A stretch of DNA of 64,000 nt from Liquidambar formosana. Its lineage: Eukaryota; Streptophyta; Magnoliopsida; Saxifragales; Altingiaceae. A program made the position numbers and the translations under genes. Where the stretch lies: positions 32,694,371 through 32,758,370 of the forward strand of contig CM077823.1 of assembly GCA_039720395.1 (NCBI GenBank). The letters run 5' to 3'. The notes under the pieces are model-generated. The model saw nothing but the letters and a program-made list of their open reading frames with translations, had not been told where the DNA came from and did no database searches. Position 1 is the stretch's first letter. The number at the start of each line of letters is the position of its first letter. Positions 22,146 through 33,637 of this stretch are shown here, piece by piece.

Positions 22146-22811
22146 ATGTCTCACTATAACTTTTTCCTCCCTTTGCTTGTAACCCTATTGTCACTGCATG
22201 GAATCCATGCAGTCAAATACGACGTAACCAACTCCGCCGAAACAACACCCGGCGGCATCCGCTTCACCAACGAGATCGGCCTCGACCACAGCAAGCAAAC
22301 CCTCCAAACCGCCACCGAGTTCATATGGAGGCTCTTCCAGCAAAACTCGGAGGCCGACAGAAGGACCACTTCTCGCATAAGCCTCATCATCGAATCCATG
22401 GAAGGCGTCGCCTATTCCAGCGGCGACATAATCCACTTCAGCGCCGATTACATCGCAGGCTACAATGGCGATGTGAAAACGGAATTCACCGGACTGATTT
22501 ACCATGCGGTGACATACTCGTGGCAGTGGAATGGGAACGGGCAGACGCCGGTGGGATTGGTTGAAGGCATTGCGGATTTTGTGAGGTTGAAGGCCGGATA
22601 TCCCACCGGTCAACCCGGGCAGGGTAACAGTTGGGATGAAGGGTACGCGACGACAGCTAGGTTTTTGGACTATTGTAATGATCTTAAAGATGGGTTTGTT
22701 GCTGAGCTTAACAATAAGATGAGAAATGGGTATAGTGTGGATTACATTGTTGAGTTGCTTGGAAAGACTGTTGATCAGCTGTGGAGTGACTATAAGGCAA
22801 TGTATGCATAG
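22146..22811 (+). CDS. Basic secretory protein BSP2, full frame but zinc motif lost
   Basis: A 221-residue BSP/PR-17 protein, colinear with BSP1 with an uninterrupted frame and signal peptide (residues 1-22). At residues 120-124 the usual HEVTH reads HAVTY: glutamate 121 is alanine (GCG, 22506-22508) and histidine 124 is tyrosine (TAC, 22515-22517). The catalytic glutamate and one metal ligand are thus gone, while the flanking WQWNGNGQ and LVEGIADFVRLKAGY remain. If the family works as zinc peptidases, this copy should be inactive. Other changes include lysine at 24 and isoleucine at 201. It could be a pseudogene in an early stage or a non-catalytic binding protein. Its promoter differs from the others. 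Confidence 0.88.
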   Translation: MSHYNFFLPLLVTLLSLHGIHAVKYDVTNSAETTPGGIRFTNEIGLDHSKQTLQTATEFIWRLFQQNSEADRRTTSRISLIIESMEGVAYSSGDIIHFSADYIAGYNGDVKTEFTGLIYHAVTYSWQWNGNGQTPVGLVEGIADFVRLKAGYPTGQPGQGNSWDEGYATTARFLDYCNDLKDGFVAELNNKMRNGYSVDYIVELLGKTVDQLWSDYKAMYA

Positions 22812-23110
22812 AAGGCATGTTGTCTGTCAAGTGATTGAAATCAACAGGATGAAGGTGATGTATTAACTGTCATCATAGAATAAGAAATTTTTGGAATTGG
22901 TTGAAATGGCTTCTCTGAACTGCTGGTTTTTCTTTTTCGTGCTTGTTCCTTTCTTCCTGGCTTTGTTTACCCTAGCCGGGCTACTTCTTTTATTTTATTT
23001 CATGCGCCCTTTTTTTTTTTTTTTTTTTTTTTTCAAAGACTTGAGTCATCGCTCTAAATTATCCACTAGTTAACCACACTAGTTGACAGGAAATGATTCA
23101 GAAACTTATA
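22812..23110. other. 3' flank of BSP2
   Basis: Carries the conserved hydrophobic block with ATG at 22906 (MASLNCWFFFFVLV start), then a T run (23010-23032). Confidence 0.6.
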
Positions 23111-23364
23111 TTCCCTCCGTCCTAAATTGTTTGAGCCACTTTAACGTACTAAACACGCATATTAAGGTGAACTATGTGACACATTGATTTTAATTAACTT
23201 TCTAATTTTATGCTAATATTTTATTTTGTGTTATGATGTGAGTAAATGTAATTTTAAATATAAGGACATATTTGAAAAGTAAAATAATATTTTAACTTGA
23301 ATAACAATTATTTTGGGATTTTTCAATATAAAAATTGTTACCAAACAAAGTGAAATAGAAGGAG
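23111..23364. mobile_element. Stowaway-like MITE after BSP2
   Basis: Ends TTCCCTCCGTCCTAAATTG and GAAATAGAAGGAG with TA on both sides; orthologous in position to 4765-5034. Confidence 0.7.
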
Positions 23365-24114
23365 TACCATTAAATTTCAACATTCAACAATCTTTGGCCG
23401 ATTATATCTGTACATTTTGAGAAAAATACGTGCACTCTAGGTAGTCCGATCAACTGTACTTGGCTGGAAAATGTTTTGGTTGGGGGTTTGGTCTTGGGGG
23501 GTGGGGGGGCCTGACGAAATCTTATACATGTGGGCAATAGCTCAGAAATTTATGGTGTGGGGCTGCTGGTCGATCGGAGTCTTTTCTTCGAAATGAAGGG
23601 ACTATTTCCTTTCAATTGCTCATATGTACCTTAGGGGCCAATTTTGACAAGCCTAAAAACTTACCACTTAAAGATAAGTCTTACCAATTTTTATTTCACA
23701 CTATTTGGTAATACTTTTTTTCCTTACTTATTTGTTAAACAAGACCTAAAATATAGTTTTTTCGGTACATTGGGGACTAGCCCCAGTGATTTCCTAAAAA
23801 ACAGTTTTTTCAAACCAACTATAAGTTAGATTATTTAAAAACCAGCCAGATAATAACGGTGAACCCAATCTGGTTCAATTTTTAAAAGCCCAAACAGGCC
23901 CTCAAGGATTACAATTTGGGAAGGCAAGTTTGGGTCAGCAGGTCCACATAAAGCCAGACTTCATGTTAAAATCAAGGCAGACTTCACTTGGAGCCCTCTA
24001 ATTGAGTTTGGAAAAGTAAGACGCTTCCCATGACCACTGGTTGCACTGATTTAAAGTTAGACTGGATCAAGTTTGGAAAGGTAAGATCACTCGAGTGATA
24101 CTTATGAGTTAAAA
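23365..24114. other. Intergenic, no gene seen
   Basis: BSP downstream-type DNA to about 23560. From about 23930 it again resembles BSP-upstream repeats (CCAGACTTCATG, CAAGGCAGACTTCACTTGG). Confidence 0.5.
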
Positions 24115-24440
24115 AGAGGAATCAGCGAGCATAAAATCCCTAAACAGTTTTATCGAAGAATAATCCCACCAATATTTTGGATGGTGGAGAAAAAACCAAA
24201 CCATGCCCATAGAGTAGAAAACCCATAAGCATCCACAGAACTGAAGCAAATATAAATAAATAAACAGTGGGAAAAAAAAAAAAAAAACTTTTATTTCTCA
24301 TTTGAACACTGGTACGACAATTCCTGTAGAGGCTAGTTTACACGTAAAAATCATTTGGAACTCCTTATCCAAACAACCCCAATATATTTGAAGCAAACCG
24401 TCAATTTATAACCTAGAACTTGGTAATGAGTGGAGCTTCA
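24115..24440 (-). pseudogene. Remnant of the MTK 3' end
   Basis: 24260-24430 matches the MTK 3' UTR and stop region at 16240-16375: TTATTTCTCATTT, CTCCTTATCCAAACAACCCC, GAAGCAAAC, CTAGAACTT. 24115-24250 matches 16140-16230 more weakly. Recognisable coding similarity ends just past the stop. It marks a second, almost erased MTK locus beyond BSP2. Confidence 0.65.
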
Positions 24441-25145
24441 TTGATCGCTTAGAACTTTGTAATCGGCTCCATTACTCCACCGCTGTTTTCACACGACAGG
24501 ATAGGGGTTTTTTTGGGGGATTGTTCGGGGGTTCAATAGCATCACCTCTTGAATATAGGCCATATGGTGATGTAATGATGGATAATGGAGTGTTGTAACT
24601 TGTAAGCTGGAAACGGGATGAGCTTAACAAATTATTCCTTGTCGTTTTGTGGAATTGTTCCTTGTCGTTTTCTTGCCCAACAAACTATGATCGAAGGCAG
24701 CAATGGTAATGACGTATTTCTTTTATGAAAGGGGATCGTAAGAGGATGTTGAGTTGTGGGAAGGGGAGAGCAAGGCCCCTAATAAGAGTGCATACGAGGG
24801 TAACAATGGTGCAGGTTTAGGGAGAAGAACCAAATTGTCTTTCAGGCCTTTAACTCCTTTAAGAAGATTTTGCAAGATTTTAACTCTAAGGAAAATAGTA
24901 CAAAGTTTTGGTATGGACTATGGAGAGAGAGGAGGAAGAGAAAACACCTAGAGATTGAGCTAGAGACAACAAAAGAGAAGGGTATTTTGGACTAATAGAT
25001 ATTGCAACATCAGTTGTTACAATTAGTTGCTGTAATTCATTGTTGTTTATAGCATTTTCCTAGAATTTATGTACACCTATGAAAACCAATGGATCAAATA
25101 TTGAGCCTAATTAACCTCTGGTTGCATGATAGTTTTTCTCTTATA
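24441..25145. other. Intergenic, no gene seen
   Basis: No similarity recognised and no convincing coding frame. Confidence 0.5.
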
Positions 25146-25405
25146 CTCTCTCCTTACAACTTGACAATTCTCTTTGAAAAAACACGTTTTTTAATAAAAC
25201 CCTATTAAATGCTTTTACAACAATACATATGTTTTGAAATTCCAATTTTACCCTCAAGTGTGCAAAACATTAGAAAAAGAGAGAACACATTTTTAAGGGT
25301 ATTTTATGAAATGAATAAAAAAGAACCAATGACTTTTGAAATGTGACAATAATTTTGAAACATCCCAAAAAGGAAAGTAGGCCACTTATTTAGGATCGGA
25401 TGGAG
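25146..25405. mobile_element. Stowaway-type MITE
   Basis: Starts CTCTCTCCTTACAAC, ends GGATCGGATGGAG, with TA on both sides; interior closely related to 14661-14920. Confidence 0.75.
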
Positions 25406-25430
25406 TATCAGTTTTACCCATTTTTATTTT

Positions 25431-26297
25431 AGGTAAATTACACTTGCACCTCTTCTAATACCTGACAATTACAGATACACCCCTTCTTGTTTATAAAATT
25501 ATACTGACACCTCCTATTTTACAAAATAAACTACAATAACACCCCCTTAAGCTAACCACCGTTAATAATTCCATCCAAATTGACTGATGTCATGTTCATT
25601 TTTTCTGAAAATACCTAGATTACCCTTTGATACTTATTGTTTGAACGTTTAAACAGTATAATTTTATATAATCTCATCTTTGTTATTTTCCTAAACAAAC
25701 CAAACACCTTCACGTTTTTCTCTAATTTGTTAATATCTTGAGCTAACAAAAAAAATAATAATAATAATTGTTAATGTATTATTTATTTATTCATTTATTT
25801 TTTGACAAATAGATGGTATTATTAATGATTAAAATGAATAATAAAGCAACCCATATCACATCTCGTAACTTTTTAATAGATCCTTCAAAGTTTTGCCAAT
25901 TTTGATTGTGTTAAATTGTCCACATTAGCTCATCTTCATTCATATTAATTTCTCAAGAGTATGATCCTAACTTGAACAGTTGAACTCGGGCATTCCCAAT
26001 AATATTTTAATATATTTTTAATTAAAAAATTAAAAATTAAAAATAAAAATCCAATTAAAAATAAAGTCATGGTATAAATCCGATTTTATCCAATTTCATT
26101 GATGAAGAAGAGAGGAAAAGGAGAGAAAGATTTGTTAAACAATGCAATATACATAAAGGGTATTAATGTCATTTTATGTGTATGGTTAACACCATTAAAC
26201 TAACCATCCTATCAAGGGGTGTCAATGTAATTTCATAAATAAGAGGGGTGTATCTATAATTATCAGATACTAGAAAGGGTGTAAGTGTAATTTACCC
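25431..26297. mobile_element. MULE-like element with 9-bp TSD, no transposase
   Basis: Inverted termini of about 70 bp: AGGTAAATTACACTTGCACC on the left, GGGTAAATTACACTTACACC on the right read inverted. Continuing similarity includes ACAATTACAGATACACCCCT. TTTTATTTT flanks both ends (25422-25430, 26298-26306), though low-complexity flanks weaken the TSD. Confidence 0.75.
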
Positions 26298-26311
26298 TTT
26301 TATTTTTTTTA

Positions 26312-26585
26312 CTCCCTCTATCCTACAAAGACAAACTATTTTGGTAACTTTTTTTGTCCTAAAATATTGTTTGTCCATTTTGAAAAGTCAAATAATAATT
26401 TTTTTAAACTTCCTATACTATCCCTTATTATTCAATAATTGCTTTCAACACAAAACCCAATAAAAAGTAAAAAAGAGTACTTTCGGAAAAATAGGGTTTA
26501 ATAAATGACAAGTCGATGAAATGATGGTTCTTTTTTAAAAGACGTGTTTTGTCCAACATGACCTATCCTTGTGGAAGGAAGAGAG
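26312..26585. mobile_element. Stowaway-type MITE
   Basis: Ends CTCCCTCTATCCTACAAAG and, inverted, CTCTCTTCCTTCCACAAGG, with flanking TA. Confidence 0.75.
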
Positions 26586-29500
26586 TATTTTTTTTTTTTT
26601 TTAGACAACTTAGCTTTGCCAAATGTAAATAAGCCAAATTTACATGATTAGTGGTCCCTTGTGACATAACAATATGTGATGCTTACTACTCGAAATTGAA
26701 TTCAGTGCTGAGTTGATAAACTTTGCATTATGCCAAACTAATCTACACTCTTGAATAAGAGATTAGAAGGCTTGGATTGAAAATTGAAGAATCTGCCCAA
26801 ATATCATCTAATGGGGTCGGATTGAATGGATTTGTCGTATCATGCCGGCCTATGAGCAGCCCTAGGTTCAATTTCAAAGTAAATCAACATTAAAATTTCA
26901 AAGTAAATCAACACCCAAGAGGCCATTGTTCATAGTTTTTTTTAATAATATTTTCATGCCATAAGTTGACCTAAATGTGCTAAATCTATGGCAAGGTAAA
27001 CTTTTTTTATTAGCCTCATTTAATTAGGGCATGTTTTGATTAGCTTTGTTTGTGTCATTCGATAAAAATATTAGAACATAGCTACTATTAAGCCACTTGG
27101 TTGCCTAAACTAAGAAAAGACACTAATAATTAACATTCGAAGTTACAAAGCCAAAACAATGGCACCAATAAACTACAATGCAATCACAAACCATCTTGAC
27201 ATTTGCTTCTTAACAATAATATTCTTCTTCATCCTTGCCAATTCATTGTTCAAGAAATTCACGCTACTAAACATCTCCCTATTATTGAGCATGTCAATTT
27301 CTTCTCAATCTTACATGTTGCATCTACAATTTATTCATAAGGCTTCAGCTCACTGAACAAGACCATGCAGATTTGAAACCTACACAACAAAAATTCAAGA
27401 AACAAATGAGTATGGAACAATCTATTAAAATCATGTTAGTTAAATGATATAAATATTTGAAAGAAATTCACCTTGCATGTGGAAGCATGTAATAAATTAT
27501 TCTTGATCCACTCTTAATTTTTTATGTAAAAGCAATAATTAGTTTGCAAATTTTTGTGTGCTTATATTTTTTTTATGTGAACTTATATACACTAGATTGA
27601 AAATCTTTTTGCCAGATTTTCCTAAAAAGCAAATGAAGCCTAAAGCATTTATCCGATAATAAGAAACTGCTCAGGCACAATTCTTCAAACACGTGGTGGC
27701 CAAACGAAAGCCAACAATATTTTGAGCATTTGAAGTCAGCTAAAACAATGATCTAAAACAATGATCTAACCGCGGACCTTGAAAATTCTAAAACTTAAAT
27801 GATCAAGTTCCTCGTCGGCTGCATTGACTTGTACGAAGCAATCCAGGCCCGTGTGCTAAGGCGCCAACGACGCAGAAAATGATAAAATTACGAGGGTCAA
27901 GTTCTCGCAATTCATGATTGGTACGAAGAGACCTTGAAAATTTCGAGTGTATCAATACCACCATGTCCACAGTTGATCCAAATCCCCCAAAATTCAAAAA
28001 GAATAAATACTCTGTAAACATTCATCTTAAAAGTCCCACCTTGATTAAACCAGAAATTGCTGCCATGTTCATTACTGATCGCCATTCCACGTGTCTCCAC
28101 TATATATGGGTTCATGCATGGTAGCTTGAATTGAGATAAGTCAAGCTCTACGTACCCACTAAGACTAGCCTGGTGAGGCAAAGGGGCAAAAAGAGGTAAG
28201 ATTATATTAGGATAAGTTAGGATACGAACCCATTCATCGTACCCAAAAGAAAAAAAAAATTGAGATAAGTCAAAATCCATCTTTTTTCTAAATTAAAAGA
28301 ACTCTTTTAATGTTTACTAGGACTACAAAAATTTGTTACATTAAAATTACTTATAAGAATGCTTTTTAGAACAAAATAATCATCATTTTGATTAAAAGTC
28401 ACGTAAATTTTTGGAGTGTTGCTTGTTGATTTGTTAGTTTTATGTAGTACTTCAACATCCAAATTTCGTTATACCAATGTGTGGTCTTATGACTTTTATT
28501 TTATTTATTGCAAGCAAAAAAATTCATGCCTAACACACTTATAAACCAAACTTTCTTATCTTCCATTTTAGTATAGTCACTTACATTTAATTTAGTCGAA
28601 TGGATGAATAAAATTCGAACAATGACGGCAACCAAGCACCGGGCCCTAAGGACAAGTGACTAGTCGTCAGCCTGTGCTCTAATTCAGGGGCGGAGGGAGG
28701 GAGGCTCAAGGGGGCAATTATCCTGGCCCCTTTTTTTTCTTTTTCTTGAACTAAATTATGAATATTTAAAAATTTGACCTTGCCAATTTTTATTTAATCT
28801 CTCAAAAAAATTTATTTTGACCCTCTTGCTACTTTTTTTACCCAACAAATTGATGAGTTTAACCTTTTTATTTATTATAATCATTTTTGTACCCTATACA
28901 AAGTTAAAGAACAAAATCCCAATGCGATCCACCACTGAAGAAATTTTTTTTTTTTCCCAAAATATTTATTATTACACTTCAGTCTTGACCCTGCAAGAGT
29001 ATCAAGAGTTGAGCCGTGCATGTTGGTATCTGATGTTGTCTTGATTATTCTTCATACTAGTAGCAATTTTGGATCGGTGATATTTCTCTCTCTCTCCCTA
29101 GCTGTTTTTGTTTTTCCTTATCCATCCTCTCTGTTAGCAAACCACCCTATTCCAGGATCTATGAGATATGAAAAATAAAAACGAATGTAAAAAACAAGAA
29201 TAAACACACAATCCAAAAATTTATGTGGTTCATATATTCAAATTAAGGTTTCGTCGATCTATAGAATTGCAATGATTTTCACTTTGTAATAGAAACATTA
29301 CAAAGGCAATATTACATCATCACAAACCATAAATCAAAAGCGATTATATAGATGACCAACATAGATGACTAACAAACCGAGTCAAAATCCAAAACGGGTC
29401 AAAAAATTTTTCTCAAGGACATTGCTCCCGAACCCCACCAAGGTTGTTCATGAGCGCTCTAGCTCCAGCCGATTCACTCCATGGACTAAGTCTAAAAAAA

Positions 29501-29896
29501 ATTTCTCATTTAGTGCCAGCCTCCAAAGTCGATTTGGATCAAGTGCTATGAACTCAATCAAACATCAAACCAAGCTCCACAAATCCTTACACTCTTGTCT
29601 ATTTTCTTTCTTTTTTTCTTTTCTTCAAAATTTATCGGGTAGGATAAAATAAAATTAAGCTACTAGACGAAAAATTAAATGGAGAAAATAGATCGATCAC
29701 GTGACACTTACAATTCAGGACTGCTTTTGTGACACGTTATTTGAAAGGTAAAATATCAAAAGATGGAAATTTAAAGGGTAATTTGCTTGTTTTGTTTCTT
29801 TGTTCTTTCCTTTTTCTTTCTTTCCTTTTCTACTATATTTTATGGGCAACGGTTTGCCACGTCGCAGCTTTGATTCGGTATCAGATCTGCAGGAAG
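26586..29896. other. Long gene-poor stretch
   Basis: No gene I can support. Noted: 26600-26670 resembles 10170-10230. A 65-codon frame with a good ATG context (AAAACAATGGC) at 27159-27356 is mostly hydrophobic. 28686-28937 starts CAGGGGCGGAGGG and ends GATCCACCACTGA, possibly a MITE. 29150-29300 resembles 14020-14230. Confidence 0.5.
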
Positions 29897-30135
29897 GCAG
29901 AGTCCAAAGTCAAAGTCCACGCATTTCTTTTTCTCTTATGTAGTTACGTACATTACCGAGAGAGAGAGAGTCCCAATTATCACTTCTAGATGGTTGCACT
30001 GATTTTCCATGAAATTGACTGTTCTTTCAAATCAATAAACGAAACAAAAAGTCATTGAAACGCTCTTTCCTTGAAATTTTATGAGACGAACTCACACCCT
30101 ATCAGCATTCCCTACATCACTCTCTATATATACCA
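29897..30135 (+). promoter_or_regulatory. Upstream region of BSP3
   Basis: AGTCCAAAGTCAAAGTCC (about 29900-29918) contains two TTGACT cores on the reverse strand, about 280 bp before the start. A TATATATA box lies at 30125-30132, 64 bp before the ATG. Confidence 0.45.
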
Positions 30136-30195
30136 TAAAGCAATAACACTTCCCCTGTATAAAGAAATAGAAAGCTAGCAATACAGAATTAAAAC

Positions 30196-30869
30196 ATGTC
30201 TTACTGTAAGCTTTTTCTTTCTTTGCTAGTAACCCTTGCAGTGATCACACAAGCAATCCATGCAGTCGAATACGACATAACCAACACGGCGCCAACAACC
30301 CCCGGCGGCATCCGCTTCACCAACGAAATCGGCGTCGATTTCACAAGACAAACACTAACCTCCGCCACCGATTTTATCTGGAGGCTGTTCCAGCAAAACA
30401 CCGAGGCAGACAGAAAGAACGTGGCACGAGTGAGCTTGATCATCGGAGACATCAATGGAATCGCCTTTGCCGTTCCTGCTCGCAATGAGATCCAAGTTGG
30501 CGTGAATTATATCGGAAACATCACCGGCGACATCAAATGGGATATCAGTGGAGTGCTTTACATGAGATGGCACACATATGGCAGTGGAGTGGTCCCAGTG
30601 GATTGATTGAAGGCATTACCGATTTTGTGAGGTTGAAGGCCGGGTATATACCGGGTCACTGGGTGAAACCCGGCGGTGGTGACCGGTGGGATCAAGGGTA
30701 CGACGTGACTGCCCGGTTTTTGGATTATTGTAATGGTCTAAGAAATGGGTTTGTGGCTGAACTTAACAATAAGATGAGAAATGGGTATAGTGTGAATTAC
30801 TTTGTTGAGCTGTTGGGGAAGAGTGTTGAGCAGCTGTGGAGTGACTATAAGGCTCAGTATGCAAAGTAG
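30196..30869 (+). pseudogene. BSP3, 1-bp deletion beside the zinc motif
   Basis: BSP/PR-17 gene of a more diverged subtype shared with BSP4 (AVEYDITNTA, GVDFTRQTLTSATDFIW, NTEADRKNVARVSLII). The first frame runs with signal peptide from 30196. A single missing base at about 30560, immediately before the HExxH codons, shifts the frame, and translation would stop at 30606. The remainder, including HEMAH and LIEGITDFVRLKAGY, is open in the next frame to 30869. Everything else looks gene-like, so the lesion is recent or a sequencing/assembly error. Promoter and TATA box are present. Confidence 0.88.
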
Positions 30870-32885
30870 GTGCATGTTTGGCTAGCAACTTATTAAAATG
30901 AAATAAAATGAGATGTTGTAATCTGTCATTATAAAATAAATTATTTACCTAGATCAATTATGAATAATAAATCATTGGATTTGCCTCCAATTTCTTCTCT
31001 ACCCCCCCCAACCCTTTCCCCCTCCTTCCCCCTCCCCCTATTTTTTTTGTTCCTTGGCTTTTTGAATTGATTGAAATTATGAGTAACGAAATTACCATTA
31101 GGTCAAGACAACTGGGGGTTGGATTACCTATTTAGCTCCTACTCAGTCATTATAAACTCTTTATCTAGCTCTGCAGCAACTCAGCAATGAACATACAAGT
31201 ATCCAGAATTACATAAACATTGAGATGGGAGAACATATTCATATTCATATTCACATGTAAATACGTAGATATAGATACAATGTGTTGATAATCACATACA
31301 CATAAAGATGCATGCACACCATCAATTATCATTGAAGTTGTGTGTATATGCAGTAAAGAGGGAATTACAGATTGGTTAGGCTATGGGTAAATAATTATAG
31401 TTAGTAGTCATTCTTAGTTAAGTTAGTAGTCATTTACTAGGAAGTTATGAAAAAGGTAATCAGGGTAAAGAAGAGTTCTTTAAAGAACATAAGTATTGTC
31501 CTAGAAATCTAGAATATATGAAACTCAATGACAAATGGTTTTTATTACTTTTTTTTTCCTGGTGGGGAAATGCTTTTTATTACTAGCTAATAATGATTAA
31601 GAAAATAAAGAAACTGCCCATCAATTCTTTTCTCGAACTTCAAAAAAAAAAAAAGAAAAAAAAAAGCAAGATGACAGCATTATTCCGTACAAAATCTTAT
31701 GTCCTCATTTGATCTTAATTAATTCATACTAAGCTAAACCAAGCTGCAATAATTGCTTGACAAGTTCAATCATCCATTGAATCTCTTTGAAGAAATTTTG
31801 TGGCCATACCTCCTACCATATGATATAAGATGGACCAAGTCAATTTTCAGACCAAAAATCTAAACGAAATTTAACAATTTCCAAGTAGATGGAATTTTTA
31901 AAATGAATTTAACTCTCTCAAATTCCAAGTAAAGTTTTAACCAGAACCTTAGACTTTCCAATTTTAGCTAATCAAACATAAAATTTGGTTCTAGAATTTG
32001 AGAAGATCCGTTTTGAAGGCAAATTCTATCAAAAACCAGAGTCCAATAAGAAATCCAAGTCAAGGTACACTTCACTTGGGCCCTCTTCCAAGTTAGGATC
32101 AGGTCGACATCAGAGTCCGATGAAAAATCCAAGTCAAGATAGACTCGGCTTACGCGTTCATAATTTATTGAGTTTGGTAAACAAAGAGGTTCCCAATGAC
32201 CACTGTTTGCACTTATTTTCTTTGAAAATTTTGGTTTAAAAAAATATATATATTTTTAAAGAATATATCTTTCACATCTCTTTTGACTACACCCGCACTT
32301 TTTCATAGGCAATTTTTTCATTGTTTTTTTTTGAAAGGAATATAAAGGAGAGAAAAAAGAAGAAAGAGAGAGGAGACATATTTGTCATAGGCAATTTTCC
32401 CAACTCATTTGTTTAATTCTGCTTGCCCAATTGATGTGGGTGGATGAGGCAATCACACCAACTAACGAAATACTTTATTAAAAAATAAACTACTGATAAC
32501 TTCAGCTAGCTATCGATCACATCATTTTCTATTTTTTATTGATGATTAATGGTATCTTAGCTTTTATTCCTGTCGAAATTTCGCCAATTCAGATTGATCC
32601 CTTAATGACTGGTGTGAGATGTCCCATATCCGTACAAATAACGTTAGAAAATTGATGAGACTCCCCGGCCGACACCCTATCAAATTATTCCTTGATGAAA
32701 ACAAGAAATGGAAACTTCCTCCGGTGAATATGTCCACACCCAACTCTCTAATGAGGAGGATCACTACTCACAACTCCTGTAAATCTGTAATCAAGGAGGT
32801 ACGGTGGTTGTGGTCCATCACTCTCAAGACCATTTAATTTTGGTAATGGAAAGACCACCACGTCCTTACTGAGTCAAAATTTTCA
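30870..32885. other. BSP3-BSP4 intergenic region
   Basis: No gene seen. 31371-31440 carries the GGAATTACA..TAGTAGTCATT words of the MITE at 11917 and of the 57-59 kb palindrome. 32037-32150 has two W-box-like modules (TCCAAGTCAAGG and TCCAAGTCAAGA) 0.8-0.9 kb before BSP4. TATA-like TATATAC lies at about 32886. Confidence 0.5.
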
Positions 32886-32952
32886 TTATATACCATAGAG
32901 CAATAACACAACTTCTATGCAAAACCCACCTAAAGAAAAGGACAATACAAAA

Positions 32953-33637
32953 ATGTCTCACTATAAGCTTTTCCTCTCTTTGCTAGTGACCCAAGTGGTC
33001 ACACAAGGAATCTATGCAGTCGAGTACGACATAACCAACACGGCCGAAACAACACCCTGCGGCATCCGCTTCACCAACGAAATCGGCGTCGATTTCACAA
33101 GGCAAACACTAACCTCAGCCACCGACTTCATATGGAGGCTGTTCCAGCAAAACACCGAGGCGGACAGAAAGAACGTAGCGCGTGTGAGCTTGATCATCGA
33201 AGACTTTGATGGAATCGCTTATGCTGTTAACAATGAGATTCATTTTAGCGTGAATGCTATCGAAGGCATCACCAGCGGTGACATAAAATGGGATTTCAGC
33301 GCGGTGCTTTATCATGAGATGGCACCACATTTGGCAGTGGAACGGCAATGGGCAGACCACTCCAGGGGGATTGATTGAAGGGATTGCGGATTTTGTGAGG
33401 TTGAAGGCTGGGTATGTGCCTGGTCACTGGGTTCAACCCGGGCAGGGTGACCGGTGGGATCAAGGTTACGACGTGACTGCCCGGTTTTCGGATTATTGTA
33501 ATGGTCTGAGAAATGGGTTTGTGGCAGAACTCAACAAGAAGATGAAAGATGGTTATAGTGAGAACTTCTTTGTTGAGTTGTTGGGGAAGACAGTTGATCA
33601 GCTATGGAGTGAGTATAAAGCTGCATATGGAAACTAG
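32953..33637 (+). pseudogene. BSP4, 1-bp insertion inside the zinc motif
   Basis: Closest to BSP3. The start at 32953 gives the standard MSHYKLFLSLL signal peptide; the frame opens 12 codons earlier but the conserved start is preferred. An extra C within the run at about 33324-33326 falls between the glutamate and the second histidine codon of HEMAH. The first frame then ends at 33378. The rest (WQWNGNGQ to the normal C-terminus) is open in another frame to 33637. A glycine of TTPGGIRF is cysteine here. Apart from the indel the gene is well kept. Confidence 0.88.

Noticed and set aside
28686..28937. Possible MITE with CAGGGGCGGA and CAGTGGTGGA ends
   Set aside because: Inverted ends are short and imperfect and no TSD could be found.
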